22,518 nucleotides of DNA, from assembly GCA_002404345.1 (NCBI GenBank), contig DHJN01000218.1:1-22518 (forward strand), in the 5' to 3' direction. The notes under the pieces are model-generated. The model did no database searches. It was not told the origin of the DNA and saw only the letters and a list, made by a program, of their open reading frames with translations. The stretch comes from Actinobacteria bacterium UBA4719. GTDB lineage: Bacteria > Actinomycetota > Actinomycetes > Actinomycetales > Dermatophilaceae. Below, piece after piece: positions 7,289 to 15,420 of this stretch (the first letter of the stretch is position 1; each line of letters opens with the position of its first letter). The translations under genes were made by a program, and so were the position numbers.

Positions 7289-8377
7289 TCAGTCGGCTGC
7301 GATGGCCAGAGCGGGGTTGGGCCGCGGGATGAGGGTGACCTTGTCTCCGGGGTTGAATGTGGCCACTGCGTCATTGTCGATCTGCGCCACGACAGTCTCG
7401 CCGGACTCAGTCACGGCGCGCAGCCGCCCGGTCGAGCCCAGGAAGCTCGCCGTGACGACCGTGGCTCGCCCGGCCGGATCAGCTGTGACCGCAATGGACT
7501 CGGGACGGATCAGCACGATCACCGTGCCGCTCTGCGCCGAACCGGGCAACAGCGGCACCGAGGTCCCCAGCACCTTGGCGTGGGCGCCCACGATGGTCGC
7601 TGGCAGACGGTTCGTGAGGCCGACGAAGTCGGCCACGAACGCAGTCGCGGGCCTGGAGTAGAGATCCTGGGGTGGTGCCAGCTGCTCGAGGTTGCCCGCC
7701 CGCATGACGCCGACCCGGTCGGCGACAGCAAGGGCCTCTTCCTGGTCGTGCGTGACGAACAACGTGGTGGTGCCGACCTCGAGCTGGATCCGGCGGATCT
7801 CATCTCGCAGCTGCACCCGCACCTTCGCGTCCAGAGCAGAGAGCGGCTCGTCCAGCAGCAGCACCTGCGGTTCGATCGCCAGGGCTCGTGCCAGGGCGAC
7901 TCGCTGCTGTTGACCTCCTGACAGCTCGTGCGCGTAACGGTCGGCCTGTTCCGAGAGCCCGACGAGATCAAGCATCTCGCCCGCTCGCGCGCGGCGGCGC
8001 GGGGCCGGAATACGGCGGAGGCGGAGCCCGAACTCGACGTTCTGGCGGGCGGTCATGTGGGGGAAGAGGCTGTAGGCCTGGAACACCATCCCCATGTCAC
8101 GTGCGCTCGTCGGTACGGCGGTAATGTCCTTGCCCTCGACCTCGACCCGACCGGAGTCGGCATCCTCGAGCCCGGCCAACACGCGAAGGGCCGTGGTCTT
8201 GCCGCAGCCGGAGGGGCCGAGCAGCGCGACGAACTCGCCGGGTGCGATCTCCAGCGTGAGCCCGTCCAGGGCCCGAACGGGGCCATAGGCGCGACGCAGG
8301 TCTGAGAGGGCTACGGCTACACCCAGGCCACTGCCCGTGCCCGCGTTGTGGCTGGTTGGTGTGCGAAGGGGCGGCAT
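7289..8377 (-). CDS. ABC transporter ATP-binding protein with TOBE domain (PotA/FbpC type)
   Basis: This 362-residue ATPase energises the second importer. Motifs are Walker A GPSGCGKT (54-61), signature LSGGQ (152-156), Walker B VLLLDE (172-177) and switch His210. A C-terminal TOBE domain (about 285-352, starting at VIVLIRPESIAV) is typical of polyamine, iron(III), phosphonate and sugar importers. The ATG at 8377 overlaps the upstream permease stop by one base (TGATG), so it is the last gene of a coupled operon. The frame is open far upstream through the permease gene, but only the part from 8377 is transporter ATPase sequence. Substrate cannot be named from this subunit. Confidence 0.92.
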   Translation of the reverse strand: MPPLRTPTSHNAGTGSGLGVAVALSDLRRAYGPVRALDGLTLEIAPGEFVALLGPSGCGKTTALRVLAGLEDADSGRVEVEGKDITAVPTSARDMGMVFQAYSLFPHMTARQNVEFGLRLRRIPAPRRRARAGEMLDLVGLSEQADRYAHELSGGQQQRVALARALAIEPQVLLLDEPLSALDAKVRVQLRDEIRRIQLEVGTTTLFVTHDQEEALAVADRVGVMRAGNLEQLAPPQDLYSRPATAFVADFVGLTNRLPATIVGAHAKVLGTSVPLLPGSAQSGTVIVLIRPESIAVTADPAGRATVVTASFLGSTGRLRAVTESGETVVAQIDNDAVATFNPGDKVTLIPRPNPALAIAAD

Positions 8378-9195
8378 CAGTTCTCCTCGGGGCGATGCGA
8401 CCGGCGACCGGTGCCGACGAAGGACATGGCAAAGAGCACGGTGAAGGCAAGGACCATTGCCGCCAGGGCGGCGGCGATGGCGAGGGAGGCGTCGCGCTTC
8501 CCGAGCTGGTTGATGGCCACCTGCAGGTTGTCGCGGCTGAACAGCGAGGCAATGGTGAACTCGCCGAGAACGAGGGCCACGGACAGAAAGGCCGCCGAGA
8601 GCACGGCGGTCCGCACGTTGGGCAGGATGATGCGCCACATCACCGTCGGCCACCCTGCGCCGAGCGAACGGGCTGCCTCCGCAAGGGTCTTCACGTCGAT
8701 CGAGGTCAGGCCGGCGTCCAGGGCACGGTAGGCATAGGGCAGGACGAGCACGACGTAGGCGAAGGCCAGCCACAGCGAGGACTCGCCAAGGAAGTACGAC
8801 ACCCACGCGTAGACGGGCGCGAGACCGACGACCAGGACGATCGCCGGGATGGTCAGCGGTAGGAGGCAGACGAACTCCACCGTGCGGCGCAGCCCCGGCA
8901 GCCGGAGCCTGACCCACGTCATCGTCGGGACCAGCATGACGAGCATGATCGCCACGGTCAGCACGACCAGACCGGCAGATGACAGCAGGCCAGTCTTCAG
9001 CTCGGGGTAGTCCGCGTCGATGACCCGGACATTGAACAACGTGGCCCAGGTGTGCAGACTCCGGCCACCGCCGGGGGCGCGGGTGGTGAACTCGACCATG
9101 CCTATCAGCGGGAGGGCGAAGAACACACCGATCAGCCCCAGGACGACCCGCCGGAAGATCGACTGCTTGCGCCGGTGAGCGGCCTGCAGGTTCAT
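8377..9195 (-). CDS. ABC transporter permease (PotC/FbpB-like)
   Basis: This inner-membrane permease has about six hydrophobic segments, the first near residues 14-36 after a basic N-terminus (AHRRKQSIFRR). The coupling loop reads DVKTLAEAARSLGAGWPTVM, matching the EAA...G motif that contacts the ATPase. I chose the ATG at 9195, giving 272 residues, because it overlaps the upstream permease stop as ATGA. An in-frame ATG at 9207 would add four residues and overlap by 16 bp; neither has a clear ribosome binding site. It is the third gene of the operon of binding protein, two permeases and ATPase. Confidence 0.88.
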   Translation of the reverse strand: MNLQAAHRRKQSIFRRVVLGLIGVFFALPLIGMVEFTTRAPGGGRSLHTWATLFNVRVIDADYPELKTGLLSSAGLVVLTVAIMLVMLVPTMTWVRLRLPGLRRTVEFVCLLPLTIPAIVLVVGLAPVYAWVSYFLGESSLWLAFAYVVLVLPYAYRALDAGLTSIDVKTLAEAARSLGAGWPTVMWRIILPNVRTAVLSAAFLSVALVLGEFTIASLFSRDNLQVAINQLGKRDASLAIAAALAAMVLAFTVLFAMSFVGTGRRSHRPEEN

Positions 9196-10076
9196 CGGCC
9201 CAACCATCTCGAGGTGCGCCGGTCAAGGAGGACGTAGCTGGTCATGACCACCGCGACGACGACGACCATGCCGAGTGCCATGGCCTTGCCGATGTTCTCC
9301 TGACCGAGGAGCACCTCGGAGCTGAGGGTGCCGCCGATCTGCAGGGGGATGATGGGGGAGCCCTGCGAGATCAGCGCTGCAGCCGTCGCATAGGCGCTGA
9401 AGGCATTGGTGAACAGCAGCAACATGGCCCCGATGAAGGAGGGCGCCAGGATCGGCCCGGCGACGTGCTGCCAGTAGTCCCAGGTGCTGCCGCCGAGGGT
9501 TTCCGCCGCCTCGCGCCACTGTGGCCTCAGCCCTTCGACCGCGGGCAGGAAGACGATGAGCATCAAGGGGATCTGGAAGTACGTGTAGACGAGCATCAGC
9601 CCCTTGTACGGATCGAAGAGCCAGGTGCTTCCGGCCAGGTCGATGCCGAAGTTCTGCAGCCAGAGGGTCACGAATCCCTGGAACCCCACGGTGGCGACGA
9701 ACGCGAACGCCAGCGTCACGCCGCCGAACTGGGCAAGGACGCCGCACAGTGAGGTGACCAGGCGCCGAAGGGTGCCGCCCTCGCGAGCGGTCGACACGGC
9801 GTACGCCAACACCGCGCCCAGGACGGCGCCGACGACGGCGGTGACTGCCGACAGCACGATCGAGTGGATGAAGGCCGACGTGATCTGCGGTTGAGCCAGC
9901 GCCGACAGGTTGCCCAGGGTCGGACGGCTGCTGCCATCCAGAAATGCTCCGACCACGACGATGAGGGTGGGTGTCACCAGGAAGATCGTCGTGTAGGCGA
10001 AGAAGGGCAGTACGCCGATCAGGGCGCCCACCGGCTTGCGGCCGGTGGGCGCCCTTGTGCTCAGGTGCTCAGCCAA
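9192..10076 (-). CDS. ABC transporter permease (PotB-like)
   Basis: This 294-residue permease starts at a TTG (10076) that lies 8 bp inside the binding-protein gene, 3 nt after an AAGG element. Six hydrophobic segments are visible, beginning with IGVLPFFAYTTIFLVTPTLI. The coupling loop reads GLRPQWREAAETLGGSTWDY. The first codons (RAPTGRKPVGAL) are encoded by a perfect inverted repeat described separately. An alternative GTG start at 10031, within the repeat, would remove 15 residues without touching the first membrane helix. It forms the transporter channel with the permease encoded downstream. Confidence 0.86.
   Translation of the reverse strand: MAEHLSTRAPTGRKPVGALIGVLPFFAYTTIFLVTPTLIVVVGAFLDGSSRPTLGNLSALAQPQITSAFIHSIVLSAVTAVVGAVLGAVLAYAVSTAREGGTLRRLVTSLCGVLAQFGGVTLAFAFVATVGFQGFVTLWLQNFGIDLAGSTWLFDPYKGLMLVYTYFQIPLMLIVFLPAVEGLRPQWREAAETLGGSTWDYWQHVAGPILAPSFIGAMLLLFTNAFSAYATAAALISQGSPIIPLQIGGTLSSEVLLGQENIGKAMALGMVVVVAVVMTSYVLLDRRTSRWLGR
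10021..10055 (-). promoter_or_regulatory. 15-bp perfect hairpin between binding-protein and permease genes
   Basis: AGGGCGCCCACCGGC (10021-10035) and its exact reverse complement (10041-10055) flank a 5-nt loop. In the transcript the hairpin begins 13 nt after the binding-protein stop and lies within the first codons of the permease. It could stop part of transcription or protect the upstream mRNA, giving more binding protein than permease. No T-run follows. Confidence 0.65.
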
Positions 10077-11211
10077 CTGCCTTGGCCCAGTTGGCCGTCA
10101 GGTATGCCGCGGCTTTCGCGGTCTGCGCGGGGGTCAGGAACAGCGGCGTGCCTACGGTCTTGGGCAGTGCCGCGTGGGCGGCCTTGTCGATCGTTCCCGC
10201 CTTGACCATGGCCGCTTCGCGAACCGGTCGAGCGCCGCCCTTGAGCCACAGGTTCTGGCCCGCGTCGGAGTAGAGGTACTCCTCCCACAGACGGGCCGCG
10301 GCTGGGTGAGGAGCGTCCTTGCTGATGGCCTGCACGTAGTATCCGCCGACAACCGCGCCGGGCGGGACCACGATCTTCCAGTCCATCTTGCCCTTGAGCT
10401 TGACGCCCTGTGCGACGTTCAGGTAGTCCCAGTCGAACACGACCGGCGTTCCGCCCGACTCGATCGAGGCGGGGTCGGGGTCAACCGGCAGGAAGTTGCC
10501 GGCAACATTGAGAGACTTGAAGAAGGCGACACCCTTGCTGATGTCGTCGGCCGTTCCGCCCTGGCTCAGGGCCGCCATGACAACACCGTTGAACCCGGCG
10601 CCGGCTTTGGTCGGGTCACCGTTGAGCGCGACCTTGCCCTTGTAGGCCGGCTTCAGCAGGTCCGCGACCGTCTTCGGAGCCGGGACCTTGCCCGCGTCGT
10701 AACCGATGCTCATGTAGCCGCCGTAGTCGTTGACCCACAGGCCGTTCGCGTCCTTGAGCTTGACGGGGACGTCGTCGAACGTCGCCACCTTGTACGCGGC
10801 GTACCTGGCGGTGTTGGCCGAGGCCACGGTCTCGCTGAGGTCAAACACGTCAGGTGCCTTGGTCTGACCCTTGAGATTCTTGGCCGCCGTGATCTCGTCG
10901 GCGCTCGAGGCGTCGGGCTGCGCGCTGTTGACCTGGAGACCGTACTTGGCCTCGAAGCCCTTGATGACGCCGTCGTAGTTGGCCCAGTCCGGAGGAAGCG
11001 CAATGACATTGAGCGTCCCCTCCTTCTTGGCGGCATCGACCAGCGCTGTCATTCCGCCGAAGTCCTTGGCCGTCGTCGCCGTCGAAGCCTTGACGCCTCC
11101 CGTGGTGCCGCTGTCCGAGGTCTTGGCTGGTGGGGAGCAGGCGGCAATGCCAATCAGGGTGACTGCGGCAAGTGCCGCAACACCGGTTCGTCGGGTCATT
11201 CGTGTCTTCAC
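10069..11211 (-). CDS. ABC transporter substrate-binding lipoprotein (polyamine/iron/phosphonate superfamily)
   Basis: This 380-residue lipoprotein is the receptor of the second importer. The signal peptide has the basic start MKTRMTRRTG and the lipobox IAAC (Cys25). A Ser/Thr-rich linker leads to a two-lobed binding fold of the family-1/PotD-like type, with GTLNVIALPPDWANYDGVIK near the start and the typical segments DVFDLSE, YMSIGYD and WEEYLYSDAGQNLWLKGGAR. The GTG start at 11211 follows a perfect GGAGG with 6-nt spacing. As first gene of the operon it is probably the most strongly expressed. Homologous families bind iron(III), polyamines, thiamine or 2-aminoethylphosphonate; I cannot choose among these. 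Confidence 0.86.
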   Translation of the reverse strand: MKTRMTRRTGVAALAAVTLIGIAACSPPAKTSDSGTTGGVKASTATTAKDFGGMTALVDAAKKEGTLNVIALPPDWANYDGVIKGFEAKYGLQVNSAQPDASSADEITAAKNLKGQTKAPDVFDLSETVASANTARYAAYKVATFDDVPVKLKDANGLWVNDYGGYMSIGYDAGKVPAPKTVADLLKPAYKGKVALNGDPTKAGAGFNGVVMAALSQGGTADDISKGVAFFKSLNVAGNFLPVDPDPASIESGGTPVVFDWDYLNVAQGVKLKGKMDWKIVVPPGAVVGGYYVQAISKDAPHPAAARLWEEYLYSDAGQNLWLKGGARPVREAAMVKAGTIDKAAHAALPKTVGTPLFLTPAQTAKAAAYLTANWAKAVG

Positions 11212-11402
11212 GTCAATCCTCCGGGGGTGGTGTGGGGCTCACCCACGCAGGCTAGTCCTGAGATGTCCTGTCGCGGGGATTCTCACCATGTCGGGTGAAC
11301 GGCAGGCTGCCGAGGGGCAAACGGTCGTCGCGGGCGGGTCAATCGCCTGGCGAACCCCAAGAGGTGTCTGCACTTGGCCCGCCGGATGGTTGGATAGGCC
11401 TC

Positions 11403-12803
11403 GTGAAAGAACGAAATACGTCAGTTGTCGTCCTGGGTGGCGGCCCCGGTGGATATGAGGCGGCGCTGGTCGCTGCCCATCTCGGCGCGACCGTCACCGT
11501 TGTCGACCGCGACGGCCTGGGCGGCGCCGCGGTCCTCACCGACTGTGTTCCGAGCAAGACCCTGATCTCGACCTCGGACTCCCTGACCCGCATCGAGGTG
11601 GCGGGTGGGCTCGGCGTCCGCTTCGACGGGGCCGAGACCGGGCACGAGGCCGTGGCGGACCTGGGCGCCGTCAACGAGCGCATCCTCGCGCTGGCTGCCG
11701 CACAGAGCCACGACATCGAGGAGCGGCTGGAGACGGTCGGTGTACGCATCTGTCGTGGTATCGGGCGGCTGGTCTCACCATCGAGGGTGTCCATGCAGCT
11801 TGCCTCCGGAACCACCGAAGAGCTCGACGCGGACGTTGTCCTGGTCGCGACCGGGGCAACCCCGCGAGTCATGGAGTCAGCCTTTCCCGACGGGGAGAGG
11901 ATCCTGACCTGGCAGCACATCTACGCGCTGACCGAGGTCCCGAAGCGGCTCATCGTCGTCGGTTCGGGTGTGACCGGTGCGGAGCTCGCCCACGCCTACC
12001 TCGGCCTGGGCAGCGAAGTAGTCCTGGTCTCGTCGCGTGACCGGGTGCTCCCCGGTGAGGACGCCGACGCAGCGACCGTGATCGAGAACGTCTTCCGGCG
12101 CCGCGGCATGCAGGTCATGAACCGCTCCCGTGCTGCTTCCGCCCGGCGGGTGGGCGATGGCGTGGTCGTCACGCTGGAGGATGGTCGTGAGGTCACCGGC
12201 TCGCATGTCCTGCTCGCAGTGGGTTCGATCCCTCAGACCGGGGACATGGGGCTGGTCGAGGCAGGCGTTGCGCTGACCGACTCCGGGCACATCCGTGTGG
12301 ACCGGGTCTCGCGAACGTCCGTGAGAAGCGTGTATGCCGCCGGCGACTGCACCGGGGTCCTCCCACTTGCGTCCGTGGCCGCCACGCAGGGTCGTATCGC
12401 GATGTCTCACGCGTTGGGCGACACGGTTGCTCCCCTCAACCTGCGAGGCGTCAGCGCCAACATCTTCACCGACCCGGAGATCGCGACTGTCGGGTACTCC
12501 CAGAAGGACATCGACGAGGGGACCATCGACGCGCGAGCGGTCATGCTGCCACTCTCGACCAACCCCCGCGCCAAGATGCAGAACGCCACGGACGGGTTCG
12601 TCAAGCTCTTCGCAGCCACCGGTAGTCACACGATCGTCGGCGGCGTCGTGGTGGCTCCGCACGCGTCCGAGCTGATCTTCCCGGTCGCACTCGCGGTTCA
12701 GCACCGACTCACGGTGGATCAGATGGCGAGCACGATCACGGTCTATCCATCGCTGTCCGGCTCGATCGCCGAGGCGGCCCGGCGCCTGCACTCCCTGGAC
12801 TAG
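11403..12803 (+). CDS. lpdA: NAD(P)H quinone reductase, LpdA type (flavoprotein disulfide reductase family)
   Basis: This 466-residue FAD enzyme resembles mycobacterial LpdA over its length. The FAD motif VVLGGGPGGYEAA is at 9-21 and the NAD(P) motif GSGVTGAE lies mid-protein. The second FAD motif is seen as YAAGDCTGVLPLAS. The redox site reads GGAAVLTDCVPSK: Ala43 replaces the first cysteine of the usual pair and only Cys48 remains. The C-terminal catalytic His-Glu is replaced by VYPSLSGSIAE. It therefore cannot be a standard dihydrolipoamide dehydrogenase; in the LpdA branch it reduces quinones with NAD(P)H. The GTG at 11403 fits the family N-terminus, while the frame is open to a GTG at 11295 without homology. 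It is convergent with accA. Confidence 0.88.
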   Translation: MKERNTSVVVLGGGPGGYEAALVAAHLGATVTVVDRDGLGGAAVLTDCVPSKTLISTSDSLTRIEVAGGLGVRFDGAETGHEAVADLGAVNERILALAAAQSHDIEERLETVGVRICRGIGRLVSPSRVSMQLASGTTEELDADVVLVATGATPRVMESAFPDGERILTWQHIYALTEVPKRLIVVGSGVTGAELAHAYLGLGSEVVLVSSRDRVLPGEDADAATVIENVFRRRGMQVMNRSRAASARRVGDGVVVTLEDGREVTGSHVLLAVGSIPQTGDMGLVEAGVALTDSGHIRVDRVSRTSVRSVYAAGDCTGVLPLASVAATQGRIAMSHALGDTVAPLNLRGVSANIFTDPEIATVGYSQKDIDEGTIDARAVMLPLSTNPRAKMQNATDGFVKLFAATGSHTIVGGVVVAPHASELIFPVALAVQHRLTVDQMASTITVYPSLSGSIAEAARRLHSLD

Positions 12804-12886
12804 GCCGAAGGGTTGGCAGCGCGCCCACCACCCGCCTTGTTGCGCCGAAACTACGATCTGGGGTCGTGAACTGCCCTCAACCGGTG

Positions 12887-12913
12887 GTCTCGGGGCAAGA
12901 AGTGGCCTGAGAC
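12887..12913. terminator. Possible weak terminator between lpdA and accA
   Basis: GTCTCGGG (12887-12894) can pair with CCTGAGAC (12906-12913) through one G-U pair in the plus-strand RNA. The position between two convergent genes fits a terminator, but the stem is short and no T-run follows. Confidence 0.35.
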
Positions 12914-12920
12914 AGGCGGC

Positions 12921-14693
12921 TCAGTCCTTGATCTCGGCGATCACGAGGCCGTTGGTCACCGTCAGGCCCACGGTTGCCGTCAAACCGGTGATGGTTCCGG
13001 CTTTGTGAGCGTTGATCGGTTGTTCCATCTTCATCGCTTCCAGGACGACCACAAGGTCGCCGACCTCGACGACCTGGCCTTCCTCGACCGCGATCTTGAC
13101 GATCGTTCCCTGCATGGGTGCGGTCAGGGCGTCGCCCGAGGCCGCGGCGCCGGCCTTGCCGCCACCGGATCGCTTGGGCGCCTTCTTCTTCGTGGCGCCA
13201 CCGCCACCACCGAGCTTCAGTCCACCCGGCAGGACCACTTCAAGGCGCTTGCCGCCGACCTCGACGACCACGCTCTGGCGTTCGTCGGCGGCCACCGGAG
13301 CATCGGCGACGACTCCGGCATACGGGGGGATGTCGTTGACGAACTCGGTCTCGATCCAGCGGGTGTGCACCGCGAACGGCGCAGCGGGGTCCTTGGGTGC
13401 GAAGGCCTCGTTGGCGACGACAGCCCGGTGAAACGGCAGCACGGTGGGCATGCCGTCGACGACGAACTCGCCCAAAGCGCGGCGTGAGCGGGCCAAGGCC
13501 TCCTGGCGGTCCTTGCCCGTGATGATCAGCTTGGCCAGCATCGAGTCGAACGCGCCGCCGATGATGTCGCCTGACTCCACGCCGGAGTCCAGCCGCACGC
13601 CGGGGCCCGACGGGGGGCGGAAGTCCGCGACGACGCCCGGTGCGGGCAGGAAGTTGCGGCCGGCGTCCTCGCCGTTGATCCGGAACTCGAACGAGTGGCC
13701 GGTCGGGGCGGGGTCGCCGTAGCCGAGCTCCTCACCGTTGGCGATGCGGAACTGCTCGCGGACCAGGTCGATGCCGGTGACCTCCTCGGTGACCGGGTGC
13801 TCCACCTGCAGACGGGTGTTGACCTCCAGGAAGGAGATGGTGCCGTCCTGGCCGACGAGGAACTCGCACGTTCCGGCACCCTGGTAGTGGGCCTCCTTCA
13901 GGATGGCCTTCGACGCGCGTACGAGCTCCGCGTTCTGTTCCTTGGACAGAAAGGGCGCGGGTGCCTCCTCCACCAGCTTCTGATGGCGGCGCTGGAGCGA
14001 GCAGTCGCGGGTTGAGACGACCACGACGTTGCCGTGCGTGTCGGCCAGGCACTGGGTCTCGACGTGGCGTGGCTTGTCCAGGTAGCGCTCGACGAAGCAC
14101 TCGCCACGGCCGAAGGCGGAGATCGCCTCGCGGGTGGCTGAGTCGAACAGCTCGGGAATCTCCTCGATCGTGCGCGCGACCTTCATCCCGCGGCCGCCAC
14201 CGCCGAAGACCGCCTTGATGGCGACGGGGAGACCGTGTTCCTTGGCGAAGGCCACGACCTCGTCGCTGCCTTCCACCGGGTTGGCGGTGCCGGGCACCAG
14301 GGGTGCGTTGGCCCGGGCCGCGATGTGGCGAGCCTTGACCTTGTCGCCCAGGGAGTCGATCGCCTGGGGGGAGGGCCCGATCCAGACCAGCCCGGCGTCG
14401 AGAACCGCCTGGGCGAACGAGGCGTTCTCGGCCAGGAAGCCATAGCCTGGGTGAATCGCGTCGGCGCCGGACTGTGCCGCGACGTCGAGCAGCTTCTTTT
14501 GCACCAGATACGAGTCACCAGGAGTCGCTCCGCCGAGCGCGTAGGCCTCGTCCGCCACCTTGACGTGCAACGCGTCGCGGTCCGGATCGGCATAGACAGC
14601 CACGGAACCAATTCCGCTGTCCTTGCATGCACGAGCGATTCGGACGGCGATCTCGCCCCGGTTTGCGATCAAGACCTTTCTGATGGGCGCCAT
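12921..14693 (-). CDS. accA3: Acyl-CoA carboxylase alpha subunit (biotin carboxylase + biotin carrier), AccA3-like
   Basis: This 590-residue cytoplasmic protein carboxylates biotin with ATP and bicarbonate and carries it to a carboxyltransferase beta subunit. The biotin carboxylase N-domain starts [16 protein letters not shown]. The ATP-grasp glycine loop GGGGRGMK is at 164-171 and the catalytic [14 protein letters not shown] at 290-303. A Lys/Gly-rich linker (about 490-515) precedes the biotinyl domain, whose EAMKME motif places the biotinylated lysine at about 555. The fused layout and sequence match actinobacterial AccA3, which serves several acetyl- and propionyl-CoA carboxylase complexes. 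The AccD at 20677 is a candidate partner, although it is 6 kb away and differently regulated. A TAGGCT element lies 8 nt upstream of the ATG. Confidence 0.92.
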   Translation of the reverse strand: MAPIRKVLIANRGEIAVRIARACKDSGIGSVAVYADPDRDALHVKVADEAYALGGATPGDSYLVQKKLLDVAAQSGADAIHPGYGFLAENASFAQAVLDAGLVWIGPSPQAIDSLGDKVKARHIAARANAPLVPGTANPVEGSDEVVAFAKEHGLPVAIKAVFGGGGRGMKVARTIEEIPELFDSATREAISAFGRGECFVERYLDKPRHVETQCLADTHGNVVVVSTRDCSLQRRHQKLVEEAPAPFLSKEQNAELVRASKAILKEAHYQGAGTCEFLVGQDGTISFLEVNTRLQVEHPVTEEVTGIDLVREQFRIANGEELGYGDPAPTGHSFEFRINGEDAGRNFLPAPGVVADFRPPSGPGVRLDSGVESGDIIGGAFDSMLAKLIITGKDRQEALARSRRALGEFVVDGMPTVLPFHRAVVANEAFAPKDPAAPFAVHTRWIETEFVNDIPPYAGVVADAPVAADERQSVVVEVGGKRLEVVLPGGLKLGGGGGATKKKAPKRSGGGKAGAAASGDALTAPMQGTIVKIAVEEGQVVEVGDLVVVLEAMKMEQPINAHKAGTITGLTATVGLTVTNGLVIAEIKD

Positions 14694-14816
14694 GTCTCAG
14701 GAGCCTAGCGGTTGACGTGGGGGTCAGCGGACGTGACCTGTGCCACCCAGCCAGGCGCCTGCTGCCGTCAGCCAACGCCAGGGTCGGTTTCCATCCGCAC
14801 GGTCGCCGACATCTGA

Positions 14817-14844
14817 GCAGTGGGGGCCAGGCGGCCCCCACTGC
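14817..14844 (-). terminator. Perfect 12-bp hairpin downstream of the small membrane protein gene
   Basis: GCAGTGGGGGCC (14817-14828) and GGCCCCCACTGC (14833-14844) pair perfectly around the 4-nt loop AGGC. It lies 26 nt after the stop of the minus-strand gene at 14871. No plus-strand gene ends nearby, so it is best read as that gene's terminator. Confidence 0.7.
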
Positions 14845-14870
14845 ATACCTGGGTCAGGGGCGATCCCTGG

Positions 14871-15149
14871 TCAGGCGCGCAACATCCGGGACGGCCCCGA
14901 CGTTCGTGCGTGCCTGAGCGAGGAGATCAGGCCCACTACGGCGATGGCCAGGAGAACCGCGATAGCCGCAACGGCGACGAACTTCCAAAGTGGCGTTTCG
15001 GTGGCGATGCTGCCGGATGAGGGTGGGGGGATGACGGCGCCGGTCCCGTCGGGCGGGTCGGGCAGCAGGGCGTAGGCGACCGTGCTTGTCACGATGCACC
15101 AGGTGGTGAAGCCAATGACGATGGCGATGAGGCGATGTAGGTAACGCAT
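14871..15149 (-). CDS. Small two-helix membrane protein of unknown function
   Basis: This is a real small gene of 92 residues. A GGAGGAGG ribosome binding site stands 6 nt before the ATG at 15149, and a strong hairpin follows the stop. The protein has two hydrophobic helices, LIAIVIGFTTWCIVTSTVAY (7-26) and a second at about 54-76 (WKFVAVAAIAVLLAIAVVGL). They are separated by a Pro/Ser/Gly-rich loop, and a basic tail (SSLRHARTSGPSRMLRA) follows. By the positive-inside rule both ends are probably cytoplasmic. I recognise no family. It is divergent from the giant SARP receptor gene and shares its repeat-bearing promoter region, so it may be a regulatory target or partner; this is inference. Confidence 0.75.
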   Translation of the reverse strand: MRYLHRLIAIVIGFTTWCIVTSTVAYALLPDPPDGTGAVIPPPSSGSIATETPLWKFVAVAAIAVLLAIAVVGLISSLRHARTSGPSRMLRA

Positions 15150-15238
15150 GTCGTACCTCCTCCGTTCGGGCCCGGCGTGACATGTGCTGGGCGTGGACTG
15201 CTGGACAACCCATCGGACGCGCTGGCGGTCGGAGAACT

Positions 15239-15316
15239 CTTGGCATCGGCTTGGAAGGGACGTGGCGGGTGACTCTGAGTCTTGGCATCGGCTTGGAAGG
15301 GACGTGGCGGGTGACT
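15239..15316. repeat. Two 36-bp direct repeats in a divergent promoter region
   Basis: Copies at 15239-15274 and 15281-15316 are identical and separated by 6 bp (CTGAGT), a 42-bp period. A third, partial copy of the core GTGGCGGGTGAC occurs as GTGTCGGGTGAA at 15322-15333. The array is about 90-180 bp upstream of the SARP receptor start and 90-170 bp upstream of the divergent small membrane protein start. SARP regulators bind direct repeats, so this is a candidate binding region. The rest of 15150-15420 holds no gene. Confidence 0.85.
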
Positions 15317-15420
15317 TTGAGGTGTCGGGTGAACCGCATTTGGGTGGCTCGCAACTGCCCTTCTCGACCTCCCCGGCTCGCCATCTCTTGCTGTAGCGTT
15401 GATGGATCTCGCGGAGGGGC

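Noticed and set aside
7289..9226. Fusion of the ABC ATPase with an upstream domain of about 280 residues
   Set aside because: The upstream part of the open frame is an out-of-frame reading of the permease gene. The ATPase has its own ATG overlapping the permease stop.
10036..11298. Plus-strand open frame opposite the binding-protein gene
   Set aside because: It is antisense to a lipoprotein gene with a perfect ribosome binding site, lipobox and conserved fold, and has no features of its own.
15239..15316. CRISPR array
   Set aside because: There are only two repeats, 36 bp each, with a 6-bp spacer and no cas genes, so this is a tandem duplication and not CRISPR.
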